In this document: positions 47,403-56,852 of the stretch, in pieces
Numbering within the stretch: the stretch's first letter is position 1
How the letters are laid out: each line of letters opens with the position of its first letter
Assembly (NCBI GenBank): GCA_021325135.1
Contig: JAJPHT010000030.1
Location: 124,001-188,000 of the forward strand
DNA length: 64,000 nucleotides
Direction of reading: 5' to 3'
Source of the DNA: Pseudomonadota bacterium
GTDB lineage: Archaea > Thermoplasmatota > SW-10-69-26 > JACQPN01 > JAJPHT01
Made by a program: the position numbers and the translations under genes
The notes under the pieces: model-generated
Seen by the model: only the letters and a program-made list of their open reading frames with translations
What the model was told of the DNA's origin: nothing
Database searches by the model: none

Positions 47403-48134
47403 TCAGCGGCCCAGGCGATAGCGCACGAGCGCCATGCCGATGCGCAGGCCGTCGCGGACGCTCCCGAGCTTGGTCTCCCCGGCGCGGCAGCCGTAGGTGA
47501 TGGGAAGCTCCGTGATGCGCAGGCCCGCCACGACGCTGCGGGCGAAGAGCTCGGCCTCCACCTCGAAGTGCTTGCTCGTGAGGCCCAGGCCGCGCACGAC
47601 GTCGCGGCGGAACGCCCACATGCCCGTGCAGACGTCGGTGCAGCGGCGGCGGAAGAGGACGCTCGCCAGGGCGGAGAGGCCGTGGTTGCCGACGCGGTTC
47701 ACCGTCTTCATGGCGCCCGGCTCGATGCGGCCCAGGAAGCGCGAGCCCATGACGACGTCGTATCCCTCGTCCAGCGTCGCGATGAAGGCCGGGATGGCGC
47801 GCGCGGGGTACGTCGCGTCGGCGTCGAGCATGACGACGTAATCTCCCTTCGCGATGTCGAGGGCCGTGCGCACGCCGCGCCCCTTGCCGGAGCCAAGCTG
47901 CTGGATGACGCGGGCGCCGTGCCCCTCGGCGACGTCGCGCGTGCGGTCGTGGCTGCGGCCGTCCGCCACGAGGATCTCCACGGGGTAGCCAAGCTCCAGG
48001 AGGCGCGGGATGGGCAGCGCGCTGAAGGTGGCCTCGATGCCGTCCTCCTCGTTCTTGGCGGGCAGGAGGATCGTGACGGAGGGGCGGCGCAGGGCGGCGG
48101 TCTGGCCCTTCTGCGCAAGCTGGGGGAACATCAT
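47403..48134 (-). CDS. GT2 glycosyltransferase, dolichyl-phosphate mannose synthase-like
   Basis: 243 residues from ATGATGTTC with GAGGTGA seven bases upstream; a GTG nine bases earlier in a GTGA overlap is possible. The GT-A fold is clear: TILLPAKNEEDGIEATF, VEILVADGRSHDRTRD, VVMLDADATYP (DAD nucleotide-sugar site) and DVVMGSRFLGRIEPGAM. No transmembrane helices. It probably transfers a sugar from a nucleotide donor to dolichyl phosphate. It is co-transcribed with the downstream-acting membrane glycosyltransferase gene just upstream. Confidence 0.85.
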   Translation of the reverse strand: MMFPQLAQKGQTAALRRPSVTILLPAKNEEDGIEATFSALPIPRLLELGYPVEILVADGRSHDRTRDVAEGHGARVIQQLGSGKGRGVRTALDIAKGDYVVMLDADATYPARAIPAFIATLDEGYDVVMGSRFLGRIEPGAMKTVNRVGNHGLSALASVLFRRRCTDVCTGMWAFRRDVVRGLGLTSKHFEVEAELFARSVVAGLRITELPITYGCRAGETKLGSVRDGLRIGMALVRYRLGR

Positions 48135-48139
48135 GGCCT

Positions 48140-49819
48140 TCACCTCACCTGGTAGACGCGCCACTGGCCGGCCTGCGAGACGAGCCTCGCGCCCGAGAGC
48201 CACGACTCGTCGGCCTTGCCCTTCTGCGCGTCCTTGTCGGTGTACTTGTCGACGACGGCGTAGAGCGCGCCGTGCGACTCGGACATGGCCGCCGATCGCT
48301 GCGCCTCGTCGCGATAGCAATCGGGGCAGTAGCGCACCTGGTCGGGGTTGCCCGTCGCCTTCAGGAAGAGGCCGGGCTGCCACGAGTAGACGATGATGCG
48401 CGCGCCGGGGTCCTTGTCGACCATGGCGTTCGTGTCCTTGATGAGCGAGTATTCGGCGTTGGTGTAGAGGCGGTACCACGGGTAGGGGTGGGCGGGCGCG
48501 GCCTGCACGGCGCCCGCGACGAGGAGCACCGCCGCGATGGAGGCCACGGGGGCGATCCACGAGGCGCGGCGCGGGGCCCGCAGCGGGCGCCACGCGAGCA
48601 GCGCGCCCACGACGGTCGCGACGGCGGCGCCCGCGAGGAGCGCCACGCCCAGCGAGAGGTAGACCACCGTGCGCTGCGGCCAGAACGAGCTGTTGAACAC
48701 GTTGAGGGCCGTGAGCGGGTAGGTGAACGCGCAGAGGCCCACGCCCAGGTCGCCCAGGGACGAGGGGGCGATGAACGCCACCGCGAGCCCCGCGAGGCCC
48801 AGGTCCAGCGCGACGCGGCCCAGCATGTTGCGGTAGTTGACGCCGGGCTGCGGCGTGCGCGCGAGCAGCTGCACCGCGGCGAGCGCGACCGCGGCGCACG
48901 CGATGCCCAACGCGATGCGCGTGGGGCGCGAGAGGCGCACGCGGGCGAGGCCCGCCACGAGGAGGACGCCGGGCGCGGCGACGAGGCCCAGCACCACGAC
49001 GAAGACCGGGAAGAGCAGGACGCCCGGCAGGCTCAGCGCGGAGAGGACGCGCAGCGGCCCCAGGTGGTCGAAGAACGACGCGAAGCCGCTGTCCGTGTGG
49101 TCCCAGCGCGACGCGATGGCGAAGGAGGCGCCCAGCACGACCATGATGGCGCCGGGCAGGAGGCGGCGCAGCGAGGGCTCGAAGGGCGCGCCCTCGCGCA
49201 GCACGCGGAGCGCCAGCCAGATGGCCGCGGGGACGAGCATGAGGGGCACGACCCACGGGTGCGCGAAGGCGAGGGCCGCCGTGAGCACGGCGAAGAGCGC
49301 GATGGCGCCCCCCTGCTGCGAGCGCGAGGCGCCGCTCTCCGTCGCCAGGACGAAGGCGAGCAGGTAGGCGGGGATCATCGCCATGTCCAGCGCGGTGGGG
49401 AAGTAGAGCTCCGTGCGGAAGATGTGCTCGGGCATGACCGCCACGAGCAGCGCCGCCACGAGGCCCGCCACGGGGCCGGAGAGCTTGTTGGCCAGCGCGA
49501 ACGTGCCGACGATGGCCAGCGCGCCGAACGCGATGGGCGCGAACATGACCCACGTCTCCAGGGGCGTCCCGGAGTCCGCGGCGAGCACGCCGCCCAGCGC
49601 GTGGAGGCCGGGAGGATATCCGGTCCCTCCGAGCCACTGCGAGCCGCCGAACCAGCCGCGCGCCAGCGCCTCCTTGGTGAGGACGAGGTGCGTGTAGGGG
49701 TCCTCGGCGCCGATGACCGGCGTGGAGAGGGGGTCGTGGAGCCGGAGCGCGCACCCGAGCACGACGATGCCGAGCAGCAGGGCCGGGCCCGCGACGTCCA
49801 TGACGCGGACGCGAGACAT
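48140..49819 (-). CDS. GT-C membrane glycosyltransferase / oligosaccharyltransferase-like protein
   Basis: 559 residues from MSRVRVMDVAGPALLL. About 12 transmembrane helices are followed by a soluble C-terminal domain (~470-559). The first external loop holds GAEDPYTHLVLTKEALARGW, an Asp/Glu-containing motif like that of STT3/AglB and other GT-C enzymes. The signature WWDYG of STT3 is not seen, so a related GT-C transferase is equally possible. The C-terminal domain has CPDCYRDE. It uses lipid-linked sugars on the outside of the membrane. Neighbouring glycan genes support a role in surface glycosylation. Confidence 0.75.
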   Translation of the reverse strand: MSRVRVMDVAGPALLLGIVVLGCALRLHDPLSTPVIGAEDPYTHLVLTKEALARGWFGGSQWLGGTGYPPGLHALGGVLAADSGTPLETWVMFAPIAFGALAIVGTFALANKLSGPVAGLVAALLVAVMPEHIFRTELYFPTALDMAMIPAYLLAFVLATESGASRSQQGGAIALFAVLTAALAFAHPWVVPLMLVPAAIWLALRVLREGAPFEPSLRRLLPGAIMVVLGASFAIASRWDHTDSGFASFFDHLGPLRVLSALSLPGVLLFPVFVVVLGLVAAPGVLLVAGLARVRLSRPTRIALGIACAAVALAAVQLLARTPQPGVNYRNMLGRVALDLGLAGLAVAFIAPSSLGDLGVGLCAFTYPLTALNVFNSSFWPQRTVVYLSLGVALLAGAAVATVVGALLAWRPLRAPRRASWIAPVASIAAVLLVAGAVQAAPAHPYPWYRLYTNAEYSLIKDTNAMVDKDPGARIIVYSWQPGLFLKATGNPDQVRYCPDCYRDEAQRSAAMSESHGALYAVVDKYTDKDAQKGKADESWLSGARLVSQAGQWRVYQVR

Positions 49820-49971
49820 TGCGGGACGCTTCACGGAGCGGGCCAAGGCGGTTCAGGTACACTCTTCGAAACACGAGGCCCTCCGGAGCGCGCGCTGCCT
49901 GCCTGCACGCTCTCCCGGGCTTCGATGCTCGTCAGGCAAACGTTTTCCCCGAAGAGGCCCAGGGGCGCCGC

Positions 49972-51264
49972 GTGGCCTCGCTGCGAGAGCACCTGCGCGA
50001 CCCGCTCTACGCCAACGGCTATGCCCTGGTCGCCAACGCGGGCGCCTCCGCGCTCCTGGGCTTCCTCTTCTGGATCGTCGCCGCGCGCCGCTTCGCGCCC
50101 GAGAGCCTGGGCGTGGGCGCCGCCGTCGTGAGCGCCGCCACGCTCGCGGCCCTCGTGGGGAAGGCGGGCTTCGACGCCGCCATCATCCGCTACGGCCCGG
50201 GCCTGGGCCGCCGCGAATTGGAGCGTCTCCTCGCCCGCGCCGCGGCCGCGACGCTCCTCCTCACGGGCCTCGTGGCCCTCGTCGTGCTGGCCTTGGCGGT
50301 GGAGGGCGTCGAGACGCTGGACGCGCTGCGCGCGCCCGTCGCCGCGCTGGGCTTCGTGCTCCTCGCCGTGGGCACCGGCGCCGCGTGGGTGTTCGACGCC
50401 TACTTCGTGAGCGAGCAGGCGGGCGTCCTCGTCTTCGCGCGCAACCTCGCCTTCAACGGCCTCAAGCTCGCGGCGCCCTTCGTCGTCGCGGCGAGCCTGG
50501 GCGACGAGGCGGTGCCCGTGGCGTGGGGCCTGGGCCTGGCCGCCTCGCTGGCGTTCGCCTTCGCCGTCACGCTGCCGCGCCTCGCGCGCCACCCCGCGCA
50601 GGGGCTGCCCGCCGCGCCCGCGCGCGAGATGCTGGGCTACGCGGCGCGCAACTACGCGCTCAACCTCAGCGAGTTCCTGCCGGGCCTCGTCTTCCCCATC
50701 CTGGTCCTGGGCGCCATGGGCCCCGCGGAGAACGCGCGCTTCTACCTTGCCTGGACCGTCGCCACCGTGGCGTTCCTCGCGAGCAAGGCCATCACGCAGT
50801 CGAGCTTCGCCGCGCTGGTGCGCCCCGGCCCCGCGGGCCCCGCGCTGCGCAAGGCGTTCCTTCTCTCCCTCATCGTGCTGGGGCCCATGATGGTGGGCCT
50901 CTTCGCGCTGGGGGGGACGCTCCTGGGCGTCTTCGGCGACCACTACGCGCAGGGCGCGGAGCTGCTGCGCATCCTCGCGATCTCCATCGCGCCGGTCGCC
51001 ATCTCCAACGTCTACCTCTCCTACCTCAAGGCGCGCCGGCCCGCGCTGGAGCTGACACTCCTGCCCGCGATCACCATGGCCGCGCTCCTTGCGCTGACGC
51101 CCTTCGCCCTGGTCCGCCTGGGCATCCTGGGCGTCGGCTTCGTGTGGCTCGGCGTGCAATCGCTCGCGGGCCTCTACTCCGCCGTCCGCCTTGTCGCCAT
51201 CCTGAGGAGGTCCTCCGTTGACGAACCCCGAACCGCTCTCCGTGGTCATCCTCACGAAGGATGA
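49972..51264 (+). CDS. Polysaccharide/oligosaccharide flippase (MOP superfamily)
   Basis: 430 residues from GTG (VASLREHLRDPLYANGYAL). A TATA-like stretch AAACGTTTTCC about 28 bases upstream supports the start; the frame is open further upstream but not protein-like. About 12 transmembrane helices and the early pattern ANGYALVANAGASALLGFLF match Wzx-type flippases. It would move lipid-linked glycans across the membrane. Its last 47 bases overlap the next gene, which has its own AGGAGG ribosome site. Confidence 0.85.
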   Translation: MASLREHLRDPLYANGYALVANAGASALLGFLFWIVAARRFAPESLGVGAAVVSAATLAALVGKAGFDAAIIRYGPGLGRRELERLLARAAAATLLLTGLVALVVLALAVEGVETLDALRAPVAALGFVLLAVGTGAAWVFDAYFVSEQAGVLVFARNLAFNGLKLAAPFVVAASLGDEAVPVAWGLGLAASLAFAFAVTLPRLARHPAQGLPAAPAREMLGYAARNYALNLSEFLPGLVFPILVLGAMGPAENARFYLAWTVATVAFLASKAITQSSFAALVRPGPAGPALRKAFLLSLIVLGPMMVGLFALGGTLLGVFGDHYAQGAELLRILAISIAPVAISNVYLSYLKARRPALELTLLPAITMAALLALTPFALVRLGILGVGFVWLGVQSLAGLYSAVRLVAILRRSSVDEPRTALRGHPHEG

Positions 51265-52162
51265 GGCAGTGAATTTGCCCGAATGCCTCGACGCCACGCT
51301 CGCGCAGATGCGCGGCGAGGACGAGGCGATCGTGGTGGACTCGGCCAGCCGCGACGCCACCGTCCCCCTGGCCGAGGGCTATGCGCAGCGCGAGCCCGGC
51401 CGCGTCCGCGTGAAGGCCTATCCGGTCAACGTCAGCTTCGGCGCCGCGCGCAACGCCGGCATCGAGATGGCGCGCCACGACCTCATCGTGTTCGTGAGCG
51501 CCGACGCCGTCCCCGAGCCGGGCTGGCTCGACGCCATCCGCCGCGCGGCGGGGAACGCGGACATCGTGTACGGCCGCCAGCGCCACGCGCCCCCCACCGA
51601 CAACGCGGCCACCGTCTCGCGCGGCCTGCGCTATCGCCACTTCGAGGTCGCAAGCGACGGCCTTCCCGAGCGCTACGCCTCCAACGTGAACGCGGCCTAC
51701 CGGCGCTTCGCCTTCGACACGCTGAGCTTCGACGAGCACGCGCAGGGCGCGGAGGACGTGGCCTTCGCCAAGGAGGCGCGCCTCGCGGGCCTGCGCATCG
51801 CCTACGCGCCCGACGCCGTCGTCCGCCACAAGGACGTCGCCTCGTGGAAGGGCGAGTGGCGCAAGCACCAGCGCGAGGGCGCGGCCTACGCGCAGCTCCA
51901 CCGCCTGCTGGGGGCGCCCAAGGGGCACCTCGCCTGGGCGGTCGCCGTGGCCGGCATGGGGCTCATCGCCGTCGTGAGCGGCAACCTGTGGGTCCTGGGC
52001 GGCACGCTCCTCGTCTTCTTCGCGCCGACGCTGCGCCGCCTCGCCAGCCCCGTCGCGCGCAAATACAAGCCGCTCCCCCTGCTCAAGGGCGCCGCGGCCT
52101 CCCCCCTCTTCGACCTCGCCTTCGTCAGCGCGTACCTCAAGCGGAGGATCGTCCATGCCTGA
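51218..52162 (+). CDS. GT2 family glycosyltransferase
   Basis: 314 residues from TTG, preceded by a strong GAGGAGGTCC ribosome site. GT-A motifs are LSVVILTKDEAVNLPECLDA, AIVVDSASRD, FGAARNAGIEMARHDLIVFV with SADA as the metal/nucleotide site, and GAEDVAFAKEARLAG. One or two C-terminal hydrophobic segments (WAVAVAGMGLIAVVSGNLWV) tether it to the membrane. It transfers a sugar from a nucleotide donor in glycan assembly. It overlaps the flippase gene before it and the phosphatase-like gene after it. Confidence 0.88.
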   Translation: MTNPEPLSVVILTKDEAVNLPECLDATLAQMRGEDEAIVVDSASRDATVPLAEGYAQREPGRVRVKAYPVNVSFGAARNAGIEMARHDLIVFVSADAVPEPGWLDAIRRAAGNADIVYGRQRHAPPTDNAATVSRGLRYRHFEVASDGLPERYASNVNAAYRRFAFDTLSFDEHAQGAEDVAFAKEARLAGLRIAYAPDAVVRHKDVASWKGEWRKHQREGAAYAQLHRLLGAPKGHLAWAVAVAGMGLIAVVSGNLWVLGGTLLVFFAPTLRRLASPVARKYKPLPLLKGAAASPLFDLAFVSAYLKRRIVHA

Positions 52163-53501
52163 AGCCCCCAAGCCCCGAGAGACCACCTTCCTCCTCATCC
52201 TCGACGCCTGCCGCCGCGACTACCTGACGCCGGAGAACGCGCCCTTCCTGCACGGCCTCATGGAGCGCGGCCTCACCGCCAGCATCGAGAGCCCTCCGGG
52301 CTTCACGCAGCGCACGACCATGTTCACCGGGACGTATCCCGACACCAGCAACGCGTTCAGCGCGTTCGGGTACGACCCCGAGAACTCGCCCTTCAAGTGG
52401 GTGGGGAAGCTCGGCCCGGTCGCGCGCGCCTACCAGCCGCGCAAGGTGATGTACCCCATGCGCATGGCGGTGAAGCGCATCAGCCGCTGGGCCAGCGGCC
52501 AGTACCACACCGACCCCGCGTGGATCCCCGGTCCCTACCTGCCCGCGTTCAGCGTCGTGGAGGACCACAAGCCCATCTTCGAGGAGAACGCGATGCCGCT
52601 CACGGGCATCTTCGACCTCCTGCGCGCGCAGGGCCGGACGTTCAAGTACCTCGCGCACCCCATCAGCGGGAACGACGACGAGATCCACAAGATGGTCCTC
52701 GACACGTTCCGGCAGCGCGAGGACCACGCCTTCGTCTTCGCGCAGTTCAGCAACCTCGACGAGGGCGCGCACCACAAGGGGCCCCTGGTCCCCGAGGGTT
52801 TCGTGCCCGCCAAGACGCAGACCGACGCGGACCGCGCCTTCATGGCCAAGGAGATCCGCGAGATCGACCGCAAGTGCCGCGAGATCCACCAGACGCTCGC
52901 GGAGAACTACCAGACGTTCCACTTCCTGGCCATCGGCGACCACGGCATGGCGCCCGTCATGGAGAAGGTGAACGTGCTGAAGATGGTCGAGTCGCTCCCC
53001 CTCAAGGCGGGGCGGGACTACACGCTGTTCCTCAACAGCACCATCGCCAACGCGTGGTTCCACACCGAGAAGGCCGAGCGCGAGATCCGCGCCCTCTTCA
53101 CCGACAAGCCCTACGGGCGCATCATCGAGGCCGAGGAGCGCCGGCAGCGCCGCATCCCGCTGGACCGCCGCTACGGCGACCTCCTCTTTGCCGCGGACCC
53201 GGGCGTCCTCTTCTGGCCTGACTACTTCCACGTCGTCGAGCACGACATCAAGGGGATGCACGGCTACCTGGAGAAGGGCATCCACGGCGACGAGCCGCCC
53301 CGCGCGGGCCAGGAGACGTGGGGCGCCGAGACGACGGGCGTTCTCTGCATGGACTCGCCCCTCGCCCGCGAGCGCAAGGACCTCGGCCTGCGCAACCTCG
53401 TCGACGTGTTCCCGACGCTCTGCGCGCTCGCGGGCGTGGACGTGCCCGGCCACAACGAGGGGCGCTCCTTCCTGGAGGGGCCCGGCCTCGCGCTCGCGTG
53501 A
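52155..53501 (+). CDS. Alkaline-phosphatase-superfamily phosphodiesterase
   Basis: 448 residues. Metal-site motifs of the nucleotide pyrophosphatase/phosphodiesterase type are visible: LLILDACRRDYL (Asp ligand), the nucleophile region FTQRTTMFTGTYP, FSNLDEGAHHKGP (Asp/His), AIGDHGMAP (Asp-His) and MHGY. No signal peptide, so it acts in the cytoplasm or on the inner face. It probably cleaves or transfers a phospho-substituent in glycan or lipid metabolism. It overlaps the upstream glycosyltransferase gene by 8 bases and precedes the nucleotidyltransferase gene, suggesting joint action. Confidence 0.85.
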   Translation: MPEAPKPRETTFLLILDACRRDYLTPENAPFLHGLMERGLTASIESPPGFTQRTTMFTGTYPDTSNAFSAFGYDPENSPFKWVGKLGPVARAYQPRKVMYPMRMAVKRISRWASGQYHTDPAWIPGPYLPAFSVVEDHKPIFEENAMPLTGIFDLLRAQGRTFKYLAHPISGNDDEIHKMVLDTFRQREDHAFVFAQFSNLDEGAHHKGPLVPEGFVPAKTQTDADRAFMAKEIREIDRKCREIHQTLAENYQTFHFLAIGDHGMAPVMEKVNVLKMVESLPLKAGRDYTLFLNSTIANAWFHTEKAEREIRALFTDKPYGRIIEAEERRQRRIPLDRRYGDLLFAADPGVLFWPDYFHVVEHDIKGMHGYLEKGIHGDEPPRAGQETWGAETTGVLCMDSPLARERKDLGLRNLVDVFPTLCALAGVDVPGHNEGRSFLEGPGLALA

Positions 53502-53513
53502 GGTGCGGGCCGC

Positions 53514-54440
53514 ATGCTCGACTTCGCGTTCACCGAAGGCTCCGACCCCGCCGCCCGCGAGCGCGTGCGCCGCGACCTCGCGCGCATCGTGGACGCCTGC
53601 CGCGCCGCGGACGCGCGCCTTCACGCCCTCGTGCTCACCGGGGGCTTCAGCCGCGGCGAGGGCACCGTGCGCGACGGCGCTCCTGTCAACGACTACGACC
53701 TCGTCGCGGTCCGCGCGGCCCCCGGGGGGCGGGCGCGATATCAGCACGTCTCGGCCGTCCTGACGCAGGACCTTGGCATCGAGGTGGACCTCATGCCCGT
53801 CTGGAGCGCGCGCCTGCCCCGCGTCGGCCGCAAGCTCTTCTGGCTGGACCTGCGCCTGGGCGGCCGCGTGCTCCACGGCGACGAGGGCGTGCTGGGAAGG
53901 CTGCCGCGCTTCGACGCGCGCGACCTCGACCCCCGCGAGCCCGCGCGCCTCCTGGGGAACCGCGCCGCGGGGCTGCTCCTGGCCCTTCCGGAGCCCGGCC
54001 AGCCCACCGACGAGCGCCAGGTCGCCCTCCAGAGCGCGAAGGCCGTGCTCGCGGCCATGGACGCTCGCCTCCTCCACGAGGGGCTCTACGCGGCGCGCCT
54101 GCGCGAGCGGCTGGACCTCGCCAAGGGGCACCCGGACCACGCCCTCTTCGCCCAGGCCGTGGACTGGAAGCTCGCCGACCGCGACCTGCCCGCCCCCTCG
54201 TGGGACGAGGCGCGGCGCGCGCTCCTGGAGGCCGTGCAGGCGACGCGCGCCGAGCGCCACGCGGACGGGTGGACGGAGCGCGCCTTCCATCTCCTGTACG
54301 CCCGCCGGTTCCGCGCGAGCCCCAGCCGCGACGTGCGCCACGCGGCGTGGCAGCTCCTCCGCCGCGTCCACCTCTCGCAGGGGATCGAGCGCAGCGTCAA
54401 GGAGGAGTTCTTCGCGGCGCGCGCCCGGACGCTGCAATAG
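53514..54440 (+). CDS. Nucleotidyltransferase-fold protein
   Basis: 308 residues. The pol-beta-type motif is clear at ~42-65 (LVLTGGFSRGEGTVRDG, then NDYDLVAVRA), with a further acidic residue in GIEVDLMPV completing the metal site. The remainder is helical, similar to substrate-binding domains of polymerase-beta superfamily transferases. Substrate unknown. It is 12 bases downstream of the phosphodiesterase gene, so it may attach or remove a nucleotidyl or phospho group during glycan modification. It overlaps the convergent gene by 44 bases. Confidence 0.8.
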   Translation: MLDFAFTEGSDPAARERVRRDLARIVDACRAADARLHALVLTGGFSRGEGTVRDGAPVNDYDLVAVRAAPGGRARYQHVSAVLTQDLGIEVDLMPVWSARLPRVGRKLFWLDLRLGGRVLHGDEGVLGRLPRFDARDLDPREPARLLGNRAAGLLLALPEPGQPTDERQVALQSAKAVLAAMDARLLHEGLYAARLRERLDLAKGHPDHALFAQAVDWKLADRDLPAPSWDEARRALLEAVQATRAERHADGWTERAFHLLYARRFRASPSRDVRHAAWQLLRRVHLSQGIERSVKEEFFAARARTLQ

Positions 54441-55548
54441 CCTCCGCGAGCACGCGCTCGGTGCGCTTCGCCAGGTCGTCCCAGCGGTGCTCCGCCAGCA
54501 CGCGCGCCCTTCCGCGCTGCCCCATGGCCGCGCCCATCTTGGGGTCCTCCAGCACGCGCCGGATCGCCTCCTCCAGCGCGGCCGCGTCGCCGGGCGGGGC
54601 CAGGAGGCCGTTGTCGCCGTGGCGGACGAAGGTGGGGATGCCCCCCATGCGGGAGCCCACCACGGGGCGGCCGCACGCGTTGGCCTCGGCGAGCACCATG
54701 CCGAAGCTCTCGGCGTCGCTGAGGCTGGGCAGCACGACGACGTCGGCGCGCTGGTACTCGCGGGGGAGGTCGTCCTCCTTCACGCGCCCCGCGAAGGAGA
54801 CGCGCTCCTGGAGGCCCTGCGCCCGGGCGCGCCACTGGTAGCGGTCCACGAGGTCGCCCTGCCCCACGACGCGCAGGCGCGCCTCCGGGAGGTCCCTCGC
54901 CAGGCGCGCGAACGCCTGGAAGAGCGTCTCGAACCCTTTCCACTCGTAGGCGCGGTCCACGGGGCCCACGTAGAGGATGCGCCCCGGAACGGGCGGGGGG
55001 CCCGGAGCGAAGCGCTCGGCGTCCACGCCAGGCGGGACGATGGTGCAGGCGCGGTGGCCGAAGACGCGGTCCGCGACGTACTCCGACACCGCGATGCGCG
55101 CCGCGGCGCCCGAGAGGAGCGCGCGCTCGGGGCCCGCGCGATGCGCCCACGCGGCGAGGGCGAGGGGGCTCCCCTTGGGCGCGGCCAGGCGGCCCGCGTG
55201 GTACGTCACGACGTAGGGCACGCGCGCCTGGCGCGCCGCCAGGGCGGCCAATTCCGCGGCGCCCGGGACCGGCGTGTGGACGACGACGACGTGGGGCCGC
55301 GTCTCGCGCAGGAGCCGGCGCGCCTCGGAATGATATCTCAGGGAGAGGGGCGTGTTGGAGAGTCGCGCCCGGGGCAGGACGCCCACCTGGCGGGCGCCGC
55401 CCTCGACGCGCTCGAAGCGGGCCGTCGCGTGGCCGATCTCGGCGACCTCGTGCCCCGCGGCGGCGAGGTGGGCCGAGATGGAGCGCGCGTACCGCTCCAG
55501 GCCGCCCCCCTGGGGGAAGAGGTAGGGCGTGGCGACGAGGAGCCTCAC
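54397..55548 (-). CDS. GT4 family glycosyltransferase
   Basis: 383 residues from GTG, overlapping the upstream stop (GTGA). The N-terminal half has LLVATPYLFPQGGGLERYAR (acceptor domain, Gly-rich loop). The C-terminal half has RILYVGPVDRAYEWKGFETL and the E-x7-E donor motif in SDAESFGMVLAEANACG. This is a GT-B retaining enzyme such as those adding mannose or glucose. It is coupled to the following-upstream GT4 gene. Confidence 0.9.
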   Translation of the reverse strand: MRLLVATPYLFPQGGGLERYARSISAHLAAAGHEVAEIGHATARFERVEGGARQVGVLPRARLSNTPLSLRYHSEARRLLRETRPHVVVVHTPVPGAAELAALAARQARVPYVVTYHAGRLAAPKGSPLALAAWAHRAGPERALLSGAAARIAVSEYVADRVFGHRACTIVPPGVDAERFAPGPPPVPGRILYVGPVDRAYEWKGFETLFQAFARLARDLPEARLRVVGQGDLVDRYQWRARAQGLQERVSFAGRVKEDDLPREYQRADVVVLPSLSDAESFGMVLAEANACGRPVVGSRMGGIPTFVRHGDNGLLAPPGDAAALEEAIRRVLEDPKMGAAMGQRGRARVLAEHRWDDLAKRTERVLAEAIAASGRAPRRTPP

Positions 55549-56672
55549 GACCGCGGGCCCCCCGCGTCCGAGATCGCCATGGCGTGGACGGCCTCCAGGC
55601 GCTCCACGACGCGGGCCCAGGCGTACTCCTTGGCGACGCGGTCGCGGACGTCGGCGGGCGAGCCGAAGCGCTCCGGCGCGCGCCACGCCTCCACGAGCTT
55701 CGCGGCCAGGTCCTCGGGGTCGCCGGGCGTCGCGACGAGGCCCGAGAGGAGCGCCACCTCGCGCACGCCGGGAAGGTCGCTGGCGACGACGGGCGCGCCC
55801 GACGCCATGGCCTCCAGGAGCGCGATGCCGAAGGCCTCCTGGGAGTTGATACTAGGGAGCACGCACACGCGGGCCTCGGCGTAGAGGCGGCGGAGCTCGT
55901 CGCGCGGCACGCGGCCCAGGAACTCCACGGGGGCCTTCAGCGACTCGGCGAGGTCGCGCAGCCGCCGCTCCTGGGGGCCGCTGCCCGCGACGAGGATGGG
56001 CGCTCCGGTCTCGCGGCGCACGTCGCGCGCGGCGCGCAGGAGCACGTCGACGCCCTTGTAGGGCACCAGGCGGCCCACGCAGAGGATCGCCTCGCCGCGG
56101 GGGCGCGTCGCGTCGAACTCCTCCAGGTCGACGCCGTTGGGCACCCAGTCGACGCGGCCCGCGGGGAAGGCGCGCAGCACGGGGGAGGCGCGGGCGTACT
56201 CCATGCTCTTGGCCACGACGCGCGTGGCGCGCCGCATGAGGCGCCCCGCGGTGCGGGCGTGGGCCGCGGCGGCCGCGCGCATGGGCCACGAGGTGCCGTG
56301 CACGTCGAAGTGGTAGTCCAGCACCGTCGCGCGGCCGCGCTTCGCCTGCCGGGCCAGGAGCACGTCCGAGAAGCCCGGGTACGTCGCGGGGACGTGCACG
56401 ACCTCGGCGTCCTCGGGGATCGCGCGCCCCAGCGCCGCGATGGGGTTGCGGAAGAGGGCGCCCAGGCGCCGCACGCGCACGAGGCGGACGCCCTCGGGGG
56501 TCTCCTCGACGCCGGAGGAGCGCGCGCTGGCCACCAGCGTGACCTCGTGCCCGCGGGCGGCGAGGCCGGAGGCCGCTCGGTCGAGGGCCTCCTCGACGCC
56601 GCCGCGCAGCGCGTGGGGATCGTCGCCCTCCTTCGGACGGGGATCGTACGGGCTGACGATGGCGACGCGCAT
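55545..56672 (-). CDS. GT4 family glycosyltransferase
   Basis: 375 residues. The N-terminal domain is MRVAIVSPYDPRPKEGD with GGVEEALDRAASGLAARGHE. The donor domain has AILCVGRLVPYKGVDVLLRA and the E-x7-E motif in QEAFGIALLEAMASGAPVV. It is a GT-B retaining transferase and the first gene of a two-gene coupled unit. Together with the GT2, flippase and GT-C genes it would build the surface glycan. Confidence 0.9.
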   Translation of the reverse strand: MRVAIVSPYDPRPKEGDDPHALRGGVEEALDRAASGLAARGHEVTLVASARSSGVEETPEGVRLVRVRRLGALFRNPIAALGRAIPEDAEVVHVPATYPGFSDVLLARQAKRGRATVLDYHFDVHGTSWPMRAAAAAHARTAGRLMRRATRVVAKSMEYARASPVLRAFPAGRVDWVPNGVDLEEFDATRPRGEAILCVGRLVPYKGVDVLLRAARDVRRETGAPILVAGSGPQERRLRDLAESLKAPVEFLGRVPRDELRRLYAEARVCVLPSINSQEAFGIALLEAMASGAPVVASDLPGVREVALLSGLVATPGDPEDLAAKLVEAWRAPERFGSPADVRDRVAKEYAWARVVERLEAVHAMAISDAGGPRS

Positions 56673-56852
56673 CGCGCCGGAGCGCGGCTCGGCGGGGAGG
56701 GGGTTTCTGGTTCGATCGGCGAAAACCGCCCCTTCAGGCCGCTTGTGGTACGCTTCTTGACCAGGCCGCTTCCACGAGGGAAGCGTCGTGCGGGGGTCAC
56801 GCGGCGCGGGGGGAATGGGCCCCTGGGCGCCCCTTGTCGATGGGCGGCGGCG

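Noticed and set aside
48140..49819. Naming the GT-C protein AglB
   Set aside because: The WWDYG catalytic motif expected of STT3/AglB was not found, so only a family-level call is given.
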